Assembly: GCA_963576735.1 (NCBI GenBank)
Contig: OY755177.1
Coordinates: forward strand, 7,192,001 to 7,256,000
Length of the DNA stretch: 64,000 nucleotides
DNA from: Bedellia somnulentella
Taxonomy: Eukaryota; Arthropoda; Insecta; Lepidoptera; Bedelliidae
Reading direction: 5' to 3'
Shown: in pieces, positions 1-10,512 of the stretch
How the letters are laid out: every line of letters begins with the position of its first letter
Position numbering within the stretch: position 1 is the first letter of the stretch
Program-made: the position numbers and the translations under genes
Notes under the pieces: model-generated
The model's input: only the letters and a program-made list of their open reading frames with translations
Told to the model about the DNA's origin: nothing
Database searches by the model: none

Positions 1-1
1 G

Positions 2-655
2 ATGACGGATGCGGATGACCAAATTGATATAAGGCGAGGGATTTTCCAGGGCGATTGCCTGAGTCCAGTTTGGTTTTGCTTGGCCCTGAATCCTCTAAGT
101 ACACTCTTGGAGAATTTGGGGACGGGCTTTCAGTTTCGGAGAGGCGGACCACGCTTGCCTCATCTCCTTTACATGGATGACCTGAAGCTTTACGCCCCCA
201 CGGCTGACAGATTGGCGGAGTTACTGACGATCACTAACGATTTCAGTGGTTCCGTCAAGATGGAGCTCGGGGTCGATAAGTGTGCGGTCATTCATGTTGA
301 GAAGGGGCATGTCATGCACTCTGATGGTGTCGATGTCGGCACCAATCATTTGAGGGCACTCTCCGAGGCTGAAACATACCGGTATCTGAGCATGTCACAA
401 ACCATCGGTGTGAAGGTGGCAGACGTGAAACAGGGTGTTTGCGAGGAGTTTTATGAACGCCTGAAAAGTGTGCTTAATAGCTACTTGTCAGGCGTTAATA
501 AGATCCGAGCCATTAACTCCTGGGTCATGCCTGTACTGATGTACACATTTGGCGTGCTCAGATGGACTCAGACCGAACTCGACGCTCTGGACAGACGAGT
601 CCGCACGATGATGACCTCTCACCACCACACTTCCGCGGGATATACAATCTCATAA
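2..655 (+). pseudogene. Reverse transcriptase palm/thumb fragment of the Dong-like LINE
   Basis: 217 residues of RT with the box-4 motif RRGIFQGDCLSPVWF near residue 12 and the catalytic YMDD near residue 57, then thumb sequence ending in VRTMMTS. YMDD and FQGDCLSP are typical of R4/Dong/Rex6-type LINEs. The reading frame ends at 653-655 inside the left arm of the palindrome, so the last residues are an artefact of inverted sequence and not RT. The true continuation (HHPRSS...) begins in the right arm near 699. Confidence 0.85.
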
Positions 656-755
656 CCGACGACCTCGGATGATGCATTCGATGAGAAGTCATCATCGTAT
701 GCATCATCCGAGGTCGTCGGTTATGAGATTGTATATCCCGCGGAAGTGTGGTGGT
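621..755. repeat. Near-perfect palindrome, 64-bp arms, 7-bp loop
   Basis: Bases 621-684 are the reverse complement of 692-755 with a single mismatch (677 vs 699); the loop is 685-691. The right arm is the genuine LINE coding strand, reading MHHPRSSVMRLYIPRKCGG in the frame starting at 699. The left arm is an inverted copy of it, so the palindrome arose by an inverted duplication inside the element. Confidence 0.95.
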
Positions 756-1720
756 CGAGTGCCAAAACCATGCACAACCGCGAGGTATGCAACCTCAGAA
801 ACTATTTTTTGACGATGACGGATGATAGTATTCGGGGAGAGGTGGTCGCTAGTGATAAAGGACTGACTCCCTTATCATTGGCCTCACAGGATTGGCGAAC
901 CCCGGAGGTACTTAGCACCTCTGATCGGGAGTCCGTATGGAAAGAGAAGGAGCTGCATGGGAGGTTTTACAAGGTACTTCACGAACCTTTCGTGGACCGT
1001 AAAGCCTCCCTGCATTGGCTGCGTTTCGGGGACCTCTTTGGGGAAACCGAAGGTTTTGTCTGTGCAATACAAGACCAGGTTATCAAGACGCGGAACTATC
1101 GGAGATACATCCTAAAGGACGGTACCACAGACATCTGTCGAGCATGTGGCCGTCCCGGAGAGTCACTTAGGCATGTTATTTCCGGTTTTTCGGCTCTTGC
1201 TAACTCTGAGTACTTGCACAGACACAACCAAGCAGCCAAAATCCTACATCAGGAGCTCGCTCTGAAATACGGACTCTTGCAACAGAGGCTGCCGTATTAC
1301 AAGTATCTGCCGGAGCCAATCCTAGAAAACGACCGTGCCAAAATCTATTGGGACCGATCCGTTATCACGGACAGGACTATTCTAGCGAATAAGCCTGATA
1401 TCGTGGTATGGGATCGGTCGCAGTCGAGGGTATTTCTAGTGGATGTCACTATCCCTCATGACGAGGGTCTCGTGAAAACCGACACCGAGAAGCGTCGGAA
1501 ATATCTCGATCTGGCTCACGAGATCACTGACATGTGGGGTGTGACTTCGACAGAAATAATCCCAATTGTTTTGTCCGCGAACGGGTTAATTCCAATCAGC
1601 CTCGCGACCAACTTGAGGCGGTTGGATTTCTGTGGCGTGTCGGTTCCAGCACAGATGCAGAAAGCGGTGCTGCTCGATACGGCTCGGATCGTCCGTCGGT
1701 TCTTGAACCTGACTCCCTGA
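699..1720 (+). pseudogene. Zinc-knuckle and restriction-like endonuclease part of the Dong-like LINE
   Basis: After RLYIPRKCGG the frame shifts by one base near 757-760, then reads SAKTMHNREV onward to the stop at 1718-1720. A CxxC...H knuckle lies at about 1135-1240 (CRACGRPGESLRHVISGFSAL); the family normally has SGCS where this copy has SGFS, so one metal ligand is lost. The restriction-like endonuclease follows: KPDIVVWD about 1393-1416, VDVTIP about 1438-1456, then EKRRKY. In the family this domain nicks the target DNA. The ATG at 746 is not a real start. Confidence 0.85.
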
Positions 1721-1825
1721 CCCCGACCGACACTGTTCTTTTGTCGGGGAGTACAGCCTCTCCCATTTAAAATTTATATTTTCTTTTTCTGCCATGGGAG
1801 AGGCGAGGAACTAAATGTCATACCC

Positions 1826-1843
1826 AATAATAATAATAATAAT
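1826..1843 (+). repeat. (AAT)n microsatellite at the LINE 3' end
   Basis: Six AAT units follow the LINE 3' UTR without any poly(A). This is either the Dong target repeat or the element's own tail. Confidence 0.9.
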
Positions 1844-1922
1844 TCTTTAATCAGATTAAAATTGATACATAGTTTACAAGAGTCAGCTGGTCCCAAACTA
1901 GGCTCATCGCCTGTATCTAATA

Positions 1923-2609
1923 ATGCTAAACTTAACTCATCTGCACCTGTTCATCAAGCAAGAAGCTACTGCCTCAGCTGTGAGACTAAATGCAAACAAA
2001 CTATGGAAATCCAACAAAGTCCCTCACGCCGAAATCCTTACCAGGATGGTAAAAGAGGCACCTAGAATATCAGCTGTGAACGACAGGATTCCCAAACTAT
2101 ACCTCTTTGACAAGAAGTACAAAATACAGCTGACAGAAAATCCGAACGAAGGCCTCAATGAAAGGGAAGTGAGGATATTTACAGATGGCTCTAAAACTAA
2201 ATCTGGCACAGGAGCGGGGGTATTCTCCGAAGACTTGCAGATAAAAATAGCTAGACCAATGGGCACCTGGAATTCGATATTTCAGGCAGAATGCTTCGCA
2301 ATCATACTCGCCGCCCAAGCAGTAACAGCGAGGAAAATCAGAGAACTTCCAATTCGTATTCTCTCGGACAGCAAATCAGTCCTACAAGCCCTAATGAGCT
2401 ACGAGTGCAAATCAGGGCTCATATATGAATGTCACAAAGCCCTAACGGCGATAGGGCAAACCAATGAAACTACCATACAATGGATCAAAGGACACAGCGG
2501 ATCACGCGGCAATGATGCAGCAGACGAATTGGCCAGAAGAGGATCAGATACCCCGTTTACAGGCCCAGAACCATGTCTGCCTCTACCAAACGATCAGTTA
2601 AAACTATAG
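1923..2609 (+). pseudogene. RNase H domain of a LINE polyprotein
   Basis: Starts with HLFIKQEATASAVRL, a conserved region between RT and RNase H in R1/LOA-like LINEs. RNase H follows with all four catalytic acids in context: FTDGSKTKSG (about 2178), FQAECFAI (about 2281), ILSDSKSV (about 2359) and WIKGHSGSRGNDAADELA (about 2482). In the family it removes the RNA strand during reverse transcription. The frame is lost near 2580-2590 and continues in the next pseudogene entry. Confidence 0.85.
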
Positions 2610-2995
2610 TCCGTAAGGCCATACGAGGTAAGTGGGACGCATGTTGGTCCTCGGAGAGCGGCTGCAGTCAAGCCAAAACAGCTTTACCCAGGTTCAACAA
2701 GAAACTTACTAACAAACTATTTAAACTTAACAAAAAGCAAATTAGTTGGATCACAGCCACCCTCACGGGGCATGGCCCTTTTAACAAGCACTTGTTTACT
2801 TTAGGTGTTACAGATAGCCCTCTGTGCAGAGCATGCATGGAAAAGGAGGAAACAGCTGCGCACGTGCTCCTCGAGTGTACAGGCGTTGCGGATTACAGGG
2901 TAACACACCTGGGTGACGCCAGGTCCCTCCCTGAGGTGTTCAAGGATATTAAGGGGATCCTGAACTTCCTTGGTGAGCTGGGATGGCTAGAGTAG
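2573..2995 (+). pseudogene. C-terminal zinc-knuckle region of the same LINE
   Basis: Continues the polyprotein after a frameshift: RSVKTIVRKAIRGKWDACW, then CRACMEKEETAAHVLLEC (a CCHC-type knuckle) and the terminal LGELGWLE before the stop at 2993-2995. The initial ATG is not a true start; the overlap with the preceding frame is where the coding phase changes. Confidence 0.8.
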
Positions 2996-3080
2996 TGCCA
3001 TCCCTTCGTCACGCAAAACAGGCGCACAGAAGACGTCGACTTGCGGAAATTACCCGTTCAAATACAAATACAACCATGTT

Positions 3081-3769
3081 TTATCACTACAAAGCATTAC
3101 AGAGAACATTATTATATGCTGTCAAGCAGAAAACAATGAACTCCAAATATAGCACAAACGTAATTACAAATAAATGCAGCAACTTCGTCCTACATAAGTA
3201 GTGTGTACATGAATAATTATAGCTAATAGCAATGTGAAAATCCTGCTATCAGAGCTCAAAATGAAAATAACGATGTAAATTAAGTGTTAATCGAGAACGT
3301 TATATGCACCGGGCATAAAATGGCGAGTATTTTCACTGGAATTCAATTAACGCGCATTTGACCGCACTCCGTTTTATTGAGACCCAACACTCTCATTTCT
3401 CTTGTTCACTTCGACGGCAAATTGCCATTTAGTTACATATATCGGAGGTAAATATTTACTGAGTATTTTTTCCAAAAGATTGAAACAAATATCTTGTTTT
3501 CTCTTCTAGTGTGCAATCATATTGAAACTAGTATCTTTTTATTAGTAAGTGCCGATATTTCGGTTTATAGATGTTCGAATTTTCCACATAATATATTTTT
3601 GCACAAATTTAACAATTTCGTTTACTAAATAACTGATACCTGACCGTGTTAGCTAAAGCTCGACTTTTGCTGAACTTCGGCATCTTGTTTGCGGCCCTAT
3701 ATTAGAATAGCATTGCCCCATGGTTTACCGTAAACGTGGACACAAGGGACTGAAATATTGAATGTCAGT
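3081..3769. other. No recognised feature
   Basis: AT-rich sequence with no long reading frame and no repeat that I can match elsewhere in the window. Confidence 0.6.
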
Positions 3770-3782
3770 TAGAGAAATATTA

Positions 3783-4045
3783 CATACATACATACAAACA
3801 TAAACTCAAGGCCATTAATCCCAAAAAGGGGTAGCCAGAGCTTTAAAACTAAAAACTAAAAACTCAGCCACCTTTGATAGTTGATACGGGACAATAAGGT
3901 AGAAATAAAGTATCGTTGGTGATAAGTCTCCAACCGCATCGCCTAAAAACCACTTAAAATAAGCCCCATACCCTTAGTCGCCTCTAACGACACCCTTGGG
4001 TAAAAAGGGGTTGTGACATGTAAACCCGGCACTACGCGGCAGCAA
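3783..4045 (-). mobile_element. SINE-A copy with 13-bp target-site duplication
   Basis: Full-length copy on the minus strand: the CATACATAC tail is at the left and the GCCGGGTTT head near 4040. It is flanked by tagagaaatatta at 3770-3782 and 4046-4058, which shows that SINE-A moves by retroposition. Confidence 0.85.
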
Positions 4046-4074
4046 TAGAGAAATATTATCCTGTACATAAATTC

Positions 4075-4190
4075 TATGTCGATGTAAACGAAGCTAGAGA
4101 GGTTTGCCGGGATCGTACGACGTGGCAATCGATAGTCACTGCCCCCACCCAATGGGAATTGATGGTTTGAGTATATGTATGTTTGCATAA
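4075..4190 (+). pseudogene. RTE LINE 3'-end fragment
   Basis: Matches the last ~30 codons and tail of the intact RTE at 56328-59435 (minus): GATGTAAACGAAGCTAGAG (VNEARE), then caatgggaattgatgg and a gtgagtatatgtatg-like tail. Degraded (TCGTACGACG for TCGTACAAAG). Confidence 0.8.
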
Positions 4191-4780
4191 ATTCTATGAG
4201 ATACATAAAAAATAAAAGTTAACTTTGAATTAATACAAGCTTTTATTTAATTGCGCTATTAGTAGTGAAAAATATGTAATTGCTTATTATTTCGAAACCT
4301 TAAGATTAGGTTCAAAAATAATGGGAGACCCCTTACGACTCTATATTTAGCTTATTTCTACTTTTTATCTTCTTTATCTTCTATCTATACTAATATTATA
4401 AAGCTGAAGAGTTTGTTTGTTTGAACGCTAGGATCTCAGGAACTACCCAATCAAATTGAAAAAATCTTTTTGTGTTGGATTTTCCATTTATTGAGGAAGG
4501 TTTTAAGCTATATATCATCACGCTGCGACCAACAGGAGCAAACTATCAGCGAATAATGTTGCAAAAACGGGGATAATTATTCATACTTTAAGGCTTCCGT
4601 TGTGTGCGCTGCGTAAACGGTTTAAGTTACCCAAAAAAATGTAATAAATAATTAATTCTCTTTAAATGATCTAAATAAATGTCCGCGACAGTATATGTCT
4701 AACTTTTAAGCTTCACTTACTATAACTATTTTTATGGTAAACAAATTTATTCGATGTTATTAAATGTGTTTATGAGTATG

Positions 4781-4830
4781 AGTAATAATCCCCACATGAG
4801 GAATTCATGTCAAAAAACATTAAATTTATT
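4781..4830 (+). repeat. Fragment of repeat C (unit start)
   Basis: agtaataatccccacatgag is identical to the unit start of the tRNA-bearing repeat at 44457 and 44756, then diverges. Confidence 0.6.
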
Positions 4831-5079
4831 CGAATTTAATGCATTATTGCCATAATGTTTTATCAACATAATATTAATCCTTATCCAAATAAATATGTTT
4901 CAGTATTTAATTGAGAACAAAATTGTCCTTGACATCACTTAAATAAACATCTTAAAAGATAATACAATTTTAAAATTACTTCGTAACAAAATTTACACGC
5001 GTGCATGAAAAGCAACACAAGACGCTGCGCTGGCCGGCGAGCGAGGTCACCTGCGCGAGAAGCTTATGATTAAGCCTTA

Positions 5080-5469
5080 TCCTATATATATATATTATAA
5101 ATGTATGATTGTGTGTTTGTAGCTAAATGAAGACCAATTCACAGAACGTATTTAAAATGAAATTTACAGGAAGCCAGATAATGATCCCAATTAACACAAG
5201 GACACTTTTTATGCCAGAAAAATTAAGAGATCAATAAATTATCTTAAAAAATGGCCAAACTGACTAACTGACTAAGAATCAATGCTCAGCCGAAACTACT
5301 ATACTTATAAACTTAAAATTTTATAAAGTGAAAAAATTGTGAGTATACTATGAAAAACACCTTTTTTCTCATCGCATGACAGAGACCCTCAACGTGGCAT
5401 TTAAATATTTCAGTTTGACGACGTGCAAGTATACACTTTTGACAGTACGAAGTCTGTGGGGTCAGCTAG
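5080..5469 (+). mobile_element. Short Helitron nested in a larger one
   Basis: 390 bp, TCCTATATATATATATTATA at the left, GGGGTCAGCTAG at the right, preceded by A5079 and followed by T5470. It carries no coding sequence. Confidence 0.75.
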
Positions 5470-5586
5470 TACTTATAATAAATCTGTAGAGAGGTCAATT
5501 CTGTACATGAAATATATTTTCAAAATAACTATCAGGTGGTGATTAGGGATCGATACTGATGCCAAAAATGCAATCAGTAAAATTTT

Positions 5587-5610
5587 TGTCTGTCTGTCTG
5601 TCTGTCTGTC
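5587..5610 (+). repeat. (TGTC)6 microsatellite
   Basis: Six exact TGTC units in the Helitron-like sequence; tetranucleotide runs of this kind are common near lepidopteran Helitron 5' ends. Confidence 0.9.
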
Positions 5611-6431
5611 GGTTTGTATGTTCCTTATGGAAACAAAAACTACTCGACGGATTTTAACGAAACTTGGTACAATTATTCTCCATACTCCTGGGCAGGTTTT
5701 CGTATACTTTTCAGCAGAGTAGTAAAGGGGAATTTTGGAAAATTTTGGGAAAATGGGAGAAGTTACTCCATTTTTTAAGCTTCCGTCGCGTGTGCAGCCT
5801 TAATGGTTAAACTTACATAGAAATCATGTATCACGGAAATATTTTTCATAAAATTATCTAAAATAAAATCCATAACAGTTTATGTCTATCTTTTACGGTT
5901 GACTCACAATAACACGTGTAATTCCTGATAGCTTAGCAGTTCGGAACATTCTGATTGTATTTGTTTACTCTTACGTTTGTAAACCTCTCATTCATCCCTA
6001 ATTTAAATAAGGTAACATTATTACCTATTCAATAAAAAAATAATCATAGAAATCGGTAGAGAAACACCGAAATACATAAAATAAGCCATCGCGCCCGTGA
6101 CCAAAACCGAATCGTTACTAATTTACTTACTTACTAAAATACTAGATGGCGCCAGTAGTTGCATCCTACAACACGAAATGATTAATTTGTTAGATTGTTA
6201 TAAATACTTCATAGCGTTTTATTCCAAAATTTGCTATTAAACGGAAAAACTGAACCGTTCATTAAAGCGCATTCAAAATCACCAAACTACACTGTTTAGG
6301 GAGTGCTATAAATTTAATAAATTGAAAACATTGCGCTGAATTTCACAATGCTTGAGCAGTGACTGAAGAAAGAAACCTCAGATATTTAAAAAAAACAACG
6401 CTACCCGTGCGAAGCTGGGACGATCCACTAG

Positions 6432-7471
6432 TTTACATAATAAAATACCATTTATAATACAATAGTAATCAGAGATAGTCATGGTTGCTAATGATACTTC
6501 ATATATTTTTATTAATCATCCCTTGACTTTCTCTTTCATACTCATATCTTCTACATTCGTTAACCGTTACCTTTTTATAATTACTCAAACTCAATCGTTC
6601 AAGCCGTATATTAGAGTGGTAGAGGTACCTCTTATTTTCACACTTGTTTTGAAGATATATTTTGACTCTTAAATTATATCCTGTATTTATTTATGACCAT
6701 CTGTAGACACTCTACATGCAGGGTCTCTTTTATATGTAAAGTTTCATATACCTATTGAAACCCCCCATTTTTTACGTCTTGAAACGTCGAAGCAGTGTAC
6801 AGTTTACATCTTCTTATCAATTCAGTACTAAGCAGACACTAATGCGGCTCCAGCTGACTCCAAGACTTAATTTGATTTCGGTCTTGACGTGGTTGTTGAG
6901 TTTACCAATGCTAGTGTGTAGAAACTCCGTAATGCGAGTATTAAAGGTGAAAATAGTGCTATCTTCCAAATGTAGAAGATAGAAAACAAGAATTTCCTCT
7001 TTTTTATGTTGCATAACTGAATTATAAAAGTTGAAAAGTGTTTATATATTCTGGTCTTTTTAATATTAAAATGTGATGAAACAATTTTAATACCGCAGGC
7101 AATCTTTTACACAATTTTTATCTCGGATTTTAGGAATTCCAGTAATTTTATTATCAGCCTACGCGAAATTTTCATCGGTCACCATGATTGAGTTTTCACT
7201 ATCACTCAAAATAATGCGTGTATAAATTTGTATTTTTAGATTTATACATAAATTTAGATACTTACGACTAAACATTTTCAAAAAGGGTGCCAGAACGTCA
7301 GATTTAGATCATTTTTAGCTACTTCTGGAACTGGGAACTAGAGCCTCCATTCACATTGCCCAACAATTACTTTAGAAGCCCAAATTCTCGTTAGAAGAAT
7401 CTTCATTCTCAAATGATTCTTCGTTCCATAAGAATCATCAGCGTTCGTAATAAGCTCAAAATTATTAGATA
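6432..7471. other. No recognised feature
   Basis: AT-rich. Short open frames at 6481-6672 and 6755-6982 have no recognisable domain and biased low-complexity composition. Confidence 0.55.
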
Positions 7472-8406
7472 CTAGCTGTGCCCGCGACTTCGTTCGCGTG
7501 ATTGTCGAGATCAAAAAAACGTCGTTTAGTTAAGAGTATATCACCTTTTTGATGATTTAGATAAGAGTCCTGACTTTTGGTATAGTTGATTAAGTCAAGG
7601 CTTCTGTATACAATATTTTAGCGGTGGAATTACCCGGAGCATATACAAAAAGGTTGTTTGGGTTGCTAACACGTGATAGAGAAACAAAGAGTTGGCCGTG
7701 TAAGAAACAATCAAAAGTAAGGTCTACACCCGCAACGGATAACGTCTGGCTTTGGGCTTTATTAATAGTCATAGCGTAACAGAGGCTTACAGGAAACTGC
7801 ACACGTTTGAAAGTAAATGGAAAATTATTGGGGATAATAGGTATCCTGGGAATGAAAACAACATCACCGGAGCCGTAACCTGTTAAGATTTCGGCTTCAA
7901 TGACATTTCGTTGGAGATTTGTCACTCTCAACCGAGTTCCGTTGCATAGTTTTGGTGGGCTTAAATTTCTGAGTAGAATGATTAAATTTCTGAGTAGTAG
8001 AATCATTTGCACAACGCGATCTATCGGACTTTGGATTCCAACTATCAACATTAGTTCTATATTTAGACTTAAGATGTCGTTGCAAGTACTATACTGAATT
8101 GCGTAACGTAATATTTTTCTTCTTGAACTTACAAAGTAATCATATCTTTTGATAGAGTGAACCGATTTCGATGAAACAAAAACTAAGTTATACCTCAAGT
8201 TACGAATAATTTTTGTATATAATTATTTTCAGCATTGAATTCGTAGATTTTACGTGATGTGCGCACAAACAAACATTTAATCAGACAAACAGACAAAAAT
8301 ATGGAAATGGGTTCTGTTACTTATCTGTTCACACGCTGGCTATATTTTTTTTCAATTTCTTCAATGTACAAAAATGACTTTTTTACAGATTTATTATATG
8401 TATAGA
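7472..8406 (-). mobile_element. Deleted Helitron carrying a helicase remnant
   Basis: On the minus strand the element starts A|TCTATACATATAATAAATC at 8406 and ends GCGGGCACAGCTAG|T at 7472. CGCGAACGAAGTCGCG near the end can form the usual terminal hairpin. It keeps only the last part of the RepHel gene, so it is an internal-deletion derivative of an autonomous Helitron. Confidence 0.85.
7590..8198 (-). pseudogene. Helitron RepHel, C-terminal Pif1-type helicase fragment
   Basis: The last ~120 of 202 residues match the end of Pif1-family helicases in Helitrons: PPKLCNGTRLRV, PFTFKRVQFPVSLCYAMTIN, NKAQSQTL (helicase motif V region) and HGQLFVSLSRVSNPNNLFVY (motif VI region). In the family this domain unwinds DNA during rolling-circle transposition. 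Residues 1-80 are not recognisable and probably derive from non-coding Helitron sequence; Rep and the N-terminal helicase motifs are missing. Confidence 0.85.
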
Positions 8407-8660
8407 TATAGATACCTACGCTCGCAGGAAAAAAAACGGGTCAGTGCTATTCTAAGCAAACACTGCACAGCATTTTAGGTTCTTATTTACAATATTTTGG
8501 TGTTCTATCATAGTTTTGTTATGTTGTAAATTAATAAAATATATACTTCATTTAAAGATAAAATCTCTCGTATGTTTTGCTATCGCACTAAGTTATTTAT
8601 TATTTCCTTTATTCAATTAATGATTTACTGAGGTTGAAATATTAATAACTTGATAAATAA

Positions 8661-8748
8661 TTTAAATCTTTTTGTTCATGAAAACCTCATTTGGGGATTA
8701 TTAGTAATTATCCCCAAATGAGGTTTTCATGAACAAAAACATTTAAAT
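8661..8748. repeat. Inverted repeat at the start of repeat C
   Basis: 8661-8697 is the reverse complement of 8711-8747 with one mismatch (37-bp arms, 13-bp loop). The right arm is the start of a repeat C unit, so this is a head-to-head partial duplication. Confidence 0.9.
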
Positions 8749-8990
8749 TATGTGATAGTTAGGCGTTTTCAACATTTGTATTCTATCTGAAAAGGTAGAC
8801 AAGTGGCCTTCCGAATAGTAAAAATTCGGAGGTAGGAAACGCAAACACTACTTAAACGTGTAAAAGAAATAAAGGATAGAAGAATTTCGCAGTGGCAGCC
8901 AATTGACACGGTAGCTCAATTGGCAGAGCGTCGGGGCGTTTACCCGAGGTCGCGGGTTCGTTCCCCGCCTGTGTCGAAATTTTTCTTTAC
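8703..8990 (+). repeat. Repeat C, unit 1 (tRNA-bearing)
   Basis: About 290 bp: start agtaattatccccaaatgag, then gtgatagttaggcgttttca, a small hairpin CTTCCGAAT...ATTCGGAGG near 8812-8835, and a tRNA-like cloverleaf at the 3' end followed by T-rich sequence. Further units lie at 28514 and 44387-44803. Confidence 0.85.
8905..8976 (+). tRNA. tRNA-like cloverleaf in repeat C, unit 1
   Basis: 72 nt fold as a tRNA: acceptor GACACGG/CTGTGTC (7 pairs, one G-U), D stem GCTC/GAGC, anticodon stem TCGGG/CCCGA with a 7-base loop GCGTTTA, T stem GCGGG/CCCGC with loop TTCGTTC. The loop would place GTT at 34-36 (Asn-like), but position 33 is C, where tRNAs have U. Pol III A- and B-box-like sequences are present. 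It may be transcribed; a role in translation is doubtful because of C33 and because it sits in a dispersed repeat. Confidence 0.5.
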
Positions 8991-9673
8991 TTTATTTAAT
9001 CTTTATTTATTGATAAATAATTGTTAAAAAGAACACTCATTTTGTATATTATTTATTTTTGTAATTGCAAGCGACGCGCAACATGCTTGTAGTTAGCTAG
9101 TATAACAACAGTTTTTCTAAGCTGCGCAATGCTGCATATAAAAATCTGTATGTATAATATAATTTAAACTGTTTTGTAACAGAATTAATAAAGTCACTTA
9201 TTGACTTAAACACTTTATTAATTCTGTAAATCATTGTTAATTCTGGTAGCTTTATATCATGTTGTATTTGAAATTATATCGTTTAAAGGCGTACCTTGAT
9301 TCAGCTTTAACAAAACGACTGACGGATGGACATAATTGACGAACGTGGGATTACAAATGGCTTTAAATAGAAAGAGGCTTTGAAATCAGCCTGATTTGAG
9401 TTGCCTGTAACGAGTTGTCAGTTGGATATTATTTTCAATTATTTGTAGTTACAAATAGAACAGAATATATATTTATTACAGAAAATTTCTAAAGGACTTT
9501 GAGAAATTTTATTAGGGGAAATGGTTTTATTGTTTATCAGCGACCGTTGATGGTTTTACTTTTAATAAATAGGATGTTTATAGAACACCAATTTAAACTT
9601 TGTTATATAATATCGAAGCTAAGACATTGAGGTTACATAACTAGAATTATGGCTTTAATTGATACTCCCTATA
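8991..9673. other. Gene-free stretch with one hairpin
   Basis: Contains a perfect 16-bp inverted repeat (acagaattaataaagt at 9179-9194, complement at 9212-9227, 17-base loop). Nothing else is recognised. Confidence 0.7.
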
Positions 9674-9850
9674 CTACATACATATATATATATATATACT
9701 CACGGCTATATTTCCCTAGAAGGGGTAGCCAGAGCTAAGGAATTTTAATGCCTCAGCCACTTTTGGAAGTTGAGTGGGGAAAAGATGATAAAGATTAAGG
9801 TTTTTGGTGATGGGTCTCCAACCGCATCGCCCAAAAAAACAATAAAAAGC
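9674..9850 (-). mobile_element. SINE-A copy, 5'-truncated
   Basis: Tail and hairpin (actcacggctata...ctagaaggggtagcc) and the central ggtctccaaccgcatcgccc are present; the head is missing. An AT dinucleotide run has expanded in the tail (9680-9700). Confidence 0.85.
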
Positions 9851-9930
9851 ACCTACCTACCTAGACTAATATTTCAAAATATTGTATGATATCATCCACC
9901 ATTGATGACTGACCAGGGGTTCACACCATT

Positions 9931-10165
9931 AAGAATAGAATAGAATAGAATAACTCGTTATTGTACATCAAACACAAATTTACAAAATAAATTATCATAT
10001 CATACAGTTTACAGTGAGGCACAATCGGCGGTCTTATCGCTAAAAGCGATCTCTTCCAGACAACCTTTGGAAGGTGAGATCGGTAAACTAGTAGATGCAC
10101 AATACAAGCTTATTTTAAAACTAACTTATTTAATTGAAATAATAAATAGTAACATAAATATTAAT
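9931..10165 (-). mobile_element. Repeat E: probable LINE 3'-UTR fragment
   Basis: Starts with (gaata)n, as expected of a reversed LINE tail, and holds the small hairpin atcgctaaaagcgat. Near-identical sequence recurs at 28026-28262 and a weaker copy at 35515-35630. No coding part is present, so the clade is uncertain. Confidence 0.65.
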
Positions 10166-10434
10166 TACACAAAATAATATACATATTACACACATATGAA
10201 CACACATACATACATAACTACATACTTTTATATATACAAGTAATACAAATACCTAAATAATATACACAAATACGTTTTAGAAATATAATTAATACATATA
10301 ATCAAGTATATTAAGTATCTTGAGATGACTTTAAAATTTTATCAGGCCCCATTGGGGCAGGCGTTATAAAATATTTTTAGATATGGTATGGTTCATATTT
10401 TAACCGGAATAATGTAGACCTAGGAGATCCTTAG

Positions 10435-10512
10435 AAAAACCGGGATCACTGACATAGCCCGAAGAGTTGAAAAACTTAAGTGGCAACGCAGAACCGACGA
10501 CAAACGTGATTT
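10435..10512 (+). pseudogene. Degraded RTE (BovB-like) C-terminal fragment
   Basis: gacatagcccgaagagttga...aaacttaagtggcaa would read DIARRVEKLKWQ, matching VADVAHRISKLKWQW in the RTE at 51686-53246. Confidence 0.55.

Larger units (their letters stand above)
1..1843 (+). mobile_element. Dong/R4-type non-LTR retrotransposon, 3' half, defective
   Basis: The window opens inside the reverse transcriptase of a LINE whose C-terminus carries a CCHC-like knuckle and a PD...D restriction-like endonuclease, the layout of the R4/Dong clade. The 3' end runs directly into (AAT)n at 1826-1843; Dong elements are known to insert in TAA/AAT repeats, so tail and target agree with the coding match. The copy is dead: a large palindrome at 621-755, a frame change near 757-760, and one knuckle cysteine lost. 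Its 5' part lies outside the window. Confidence 0.85.
1870..3000 (+). mobile_element. 5'-truncated LINE with RNase H domain, 3' end
   Basis: Begins within about 30 bases of the (AAT)n, lacks the RT domain, and keeps the RNase H and C-terminal zinc knuckle. This layout belongs to RNase H-bearing LINE clades (I, R1, LOA groups). The clade cannot be fixed without the RT. The 3' boundary is not visible; sequence to about 3080 may be 3' UTR. Confidence 0.75.
4384..6431 (+). mobile_element. Composite Helitron, non-autonomous, with nested insertions
   Basis: Left end A|TCTATACTAATATTATAAAG at 4384 and right end CCCGTGCGAAGCTGGG...CACTAG|T at 6428-6431 are typical of lepidopteran Helitrons: TC start, hairpin, CTAG end, insertion between A and T. 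No Rep or helicase frame is seen. At least one complete smaller Helitron (5080-5469) sits inside, and the sequence after 5470 resembles another Helitron start. The two outer ends may therefore come from different insertions. Confidence 0.7.

Noticed and set aside
746..748. ATG as start of a separate endonuclease gene
   Set aside because: It lies inside the palindrome arm; homology continues upstream in another frame, so it is an internal codon of the LINE.
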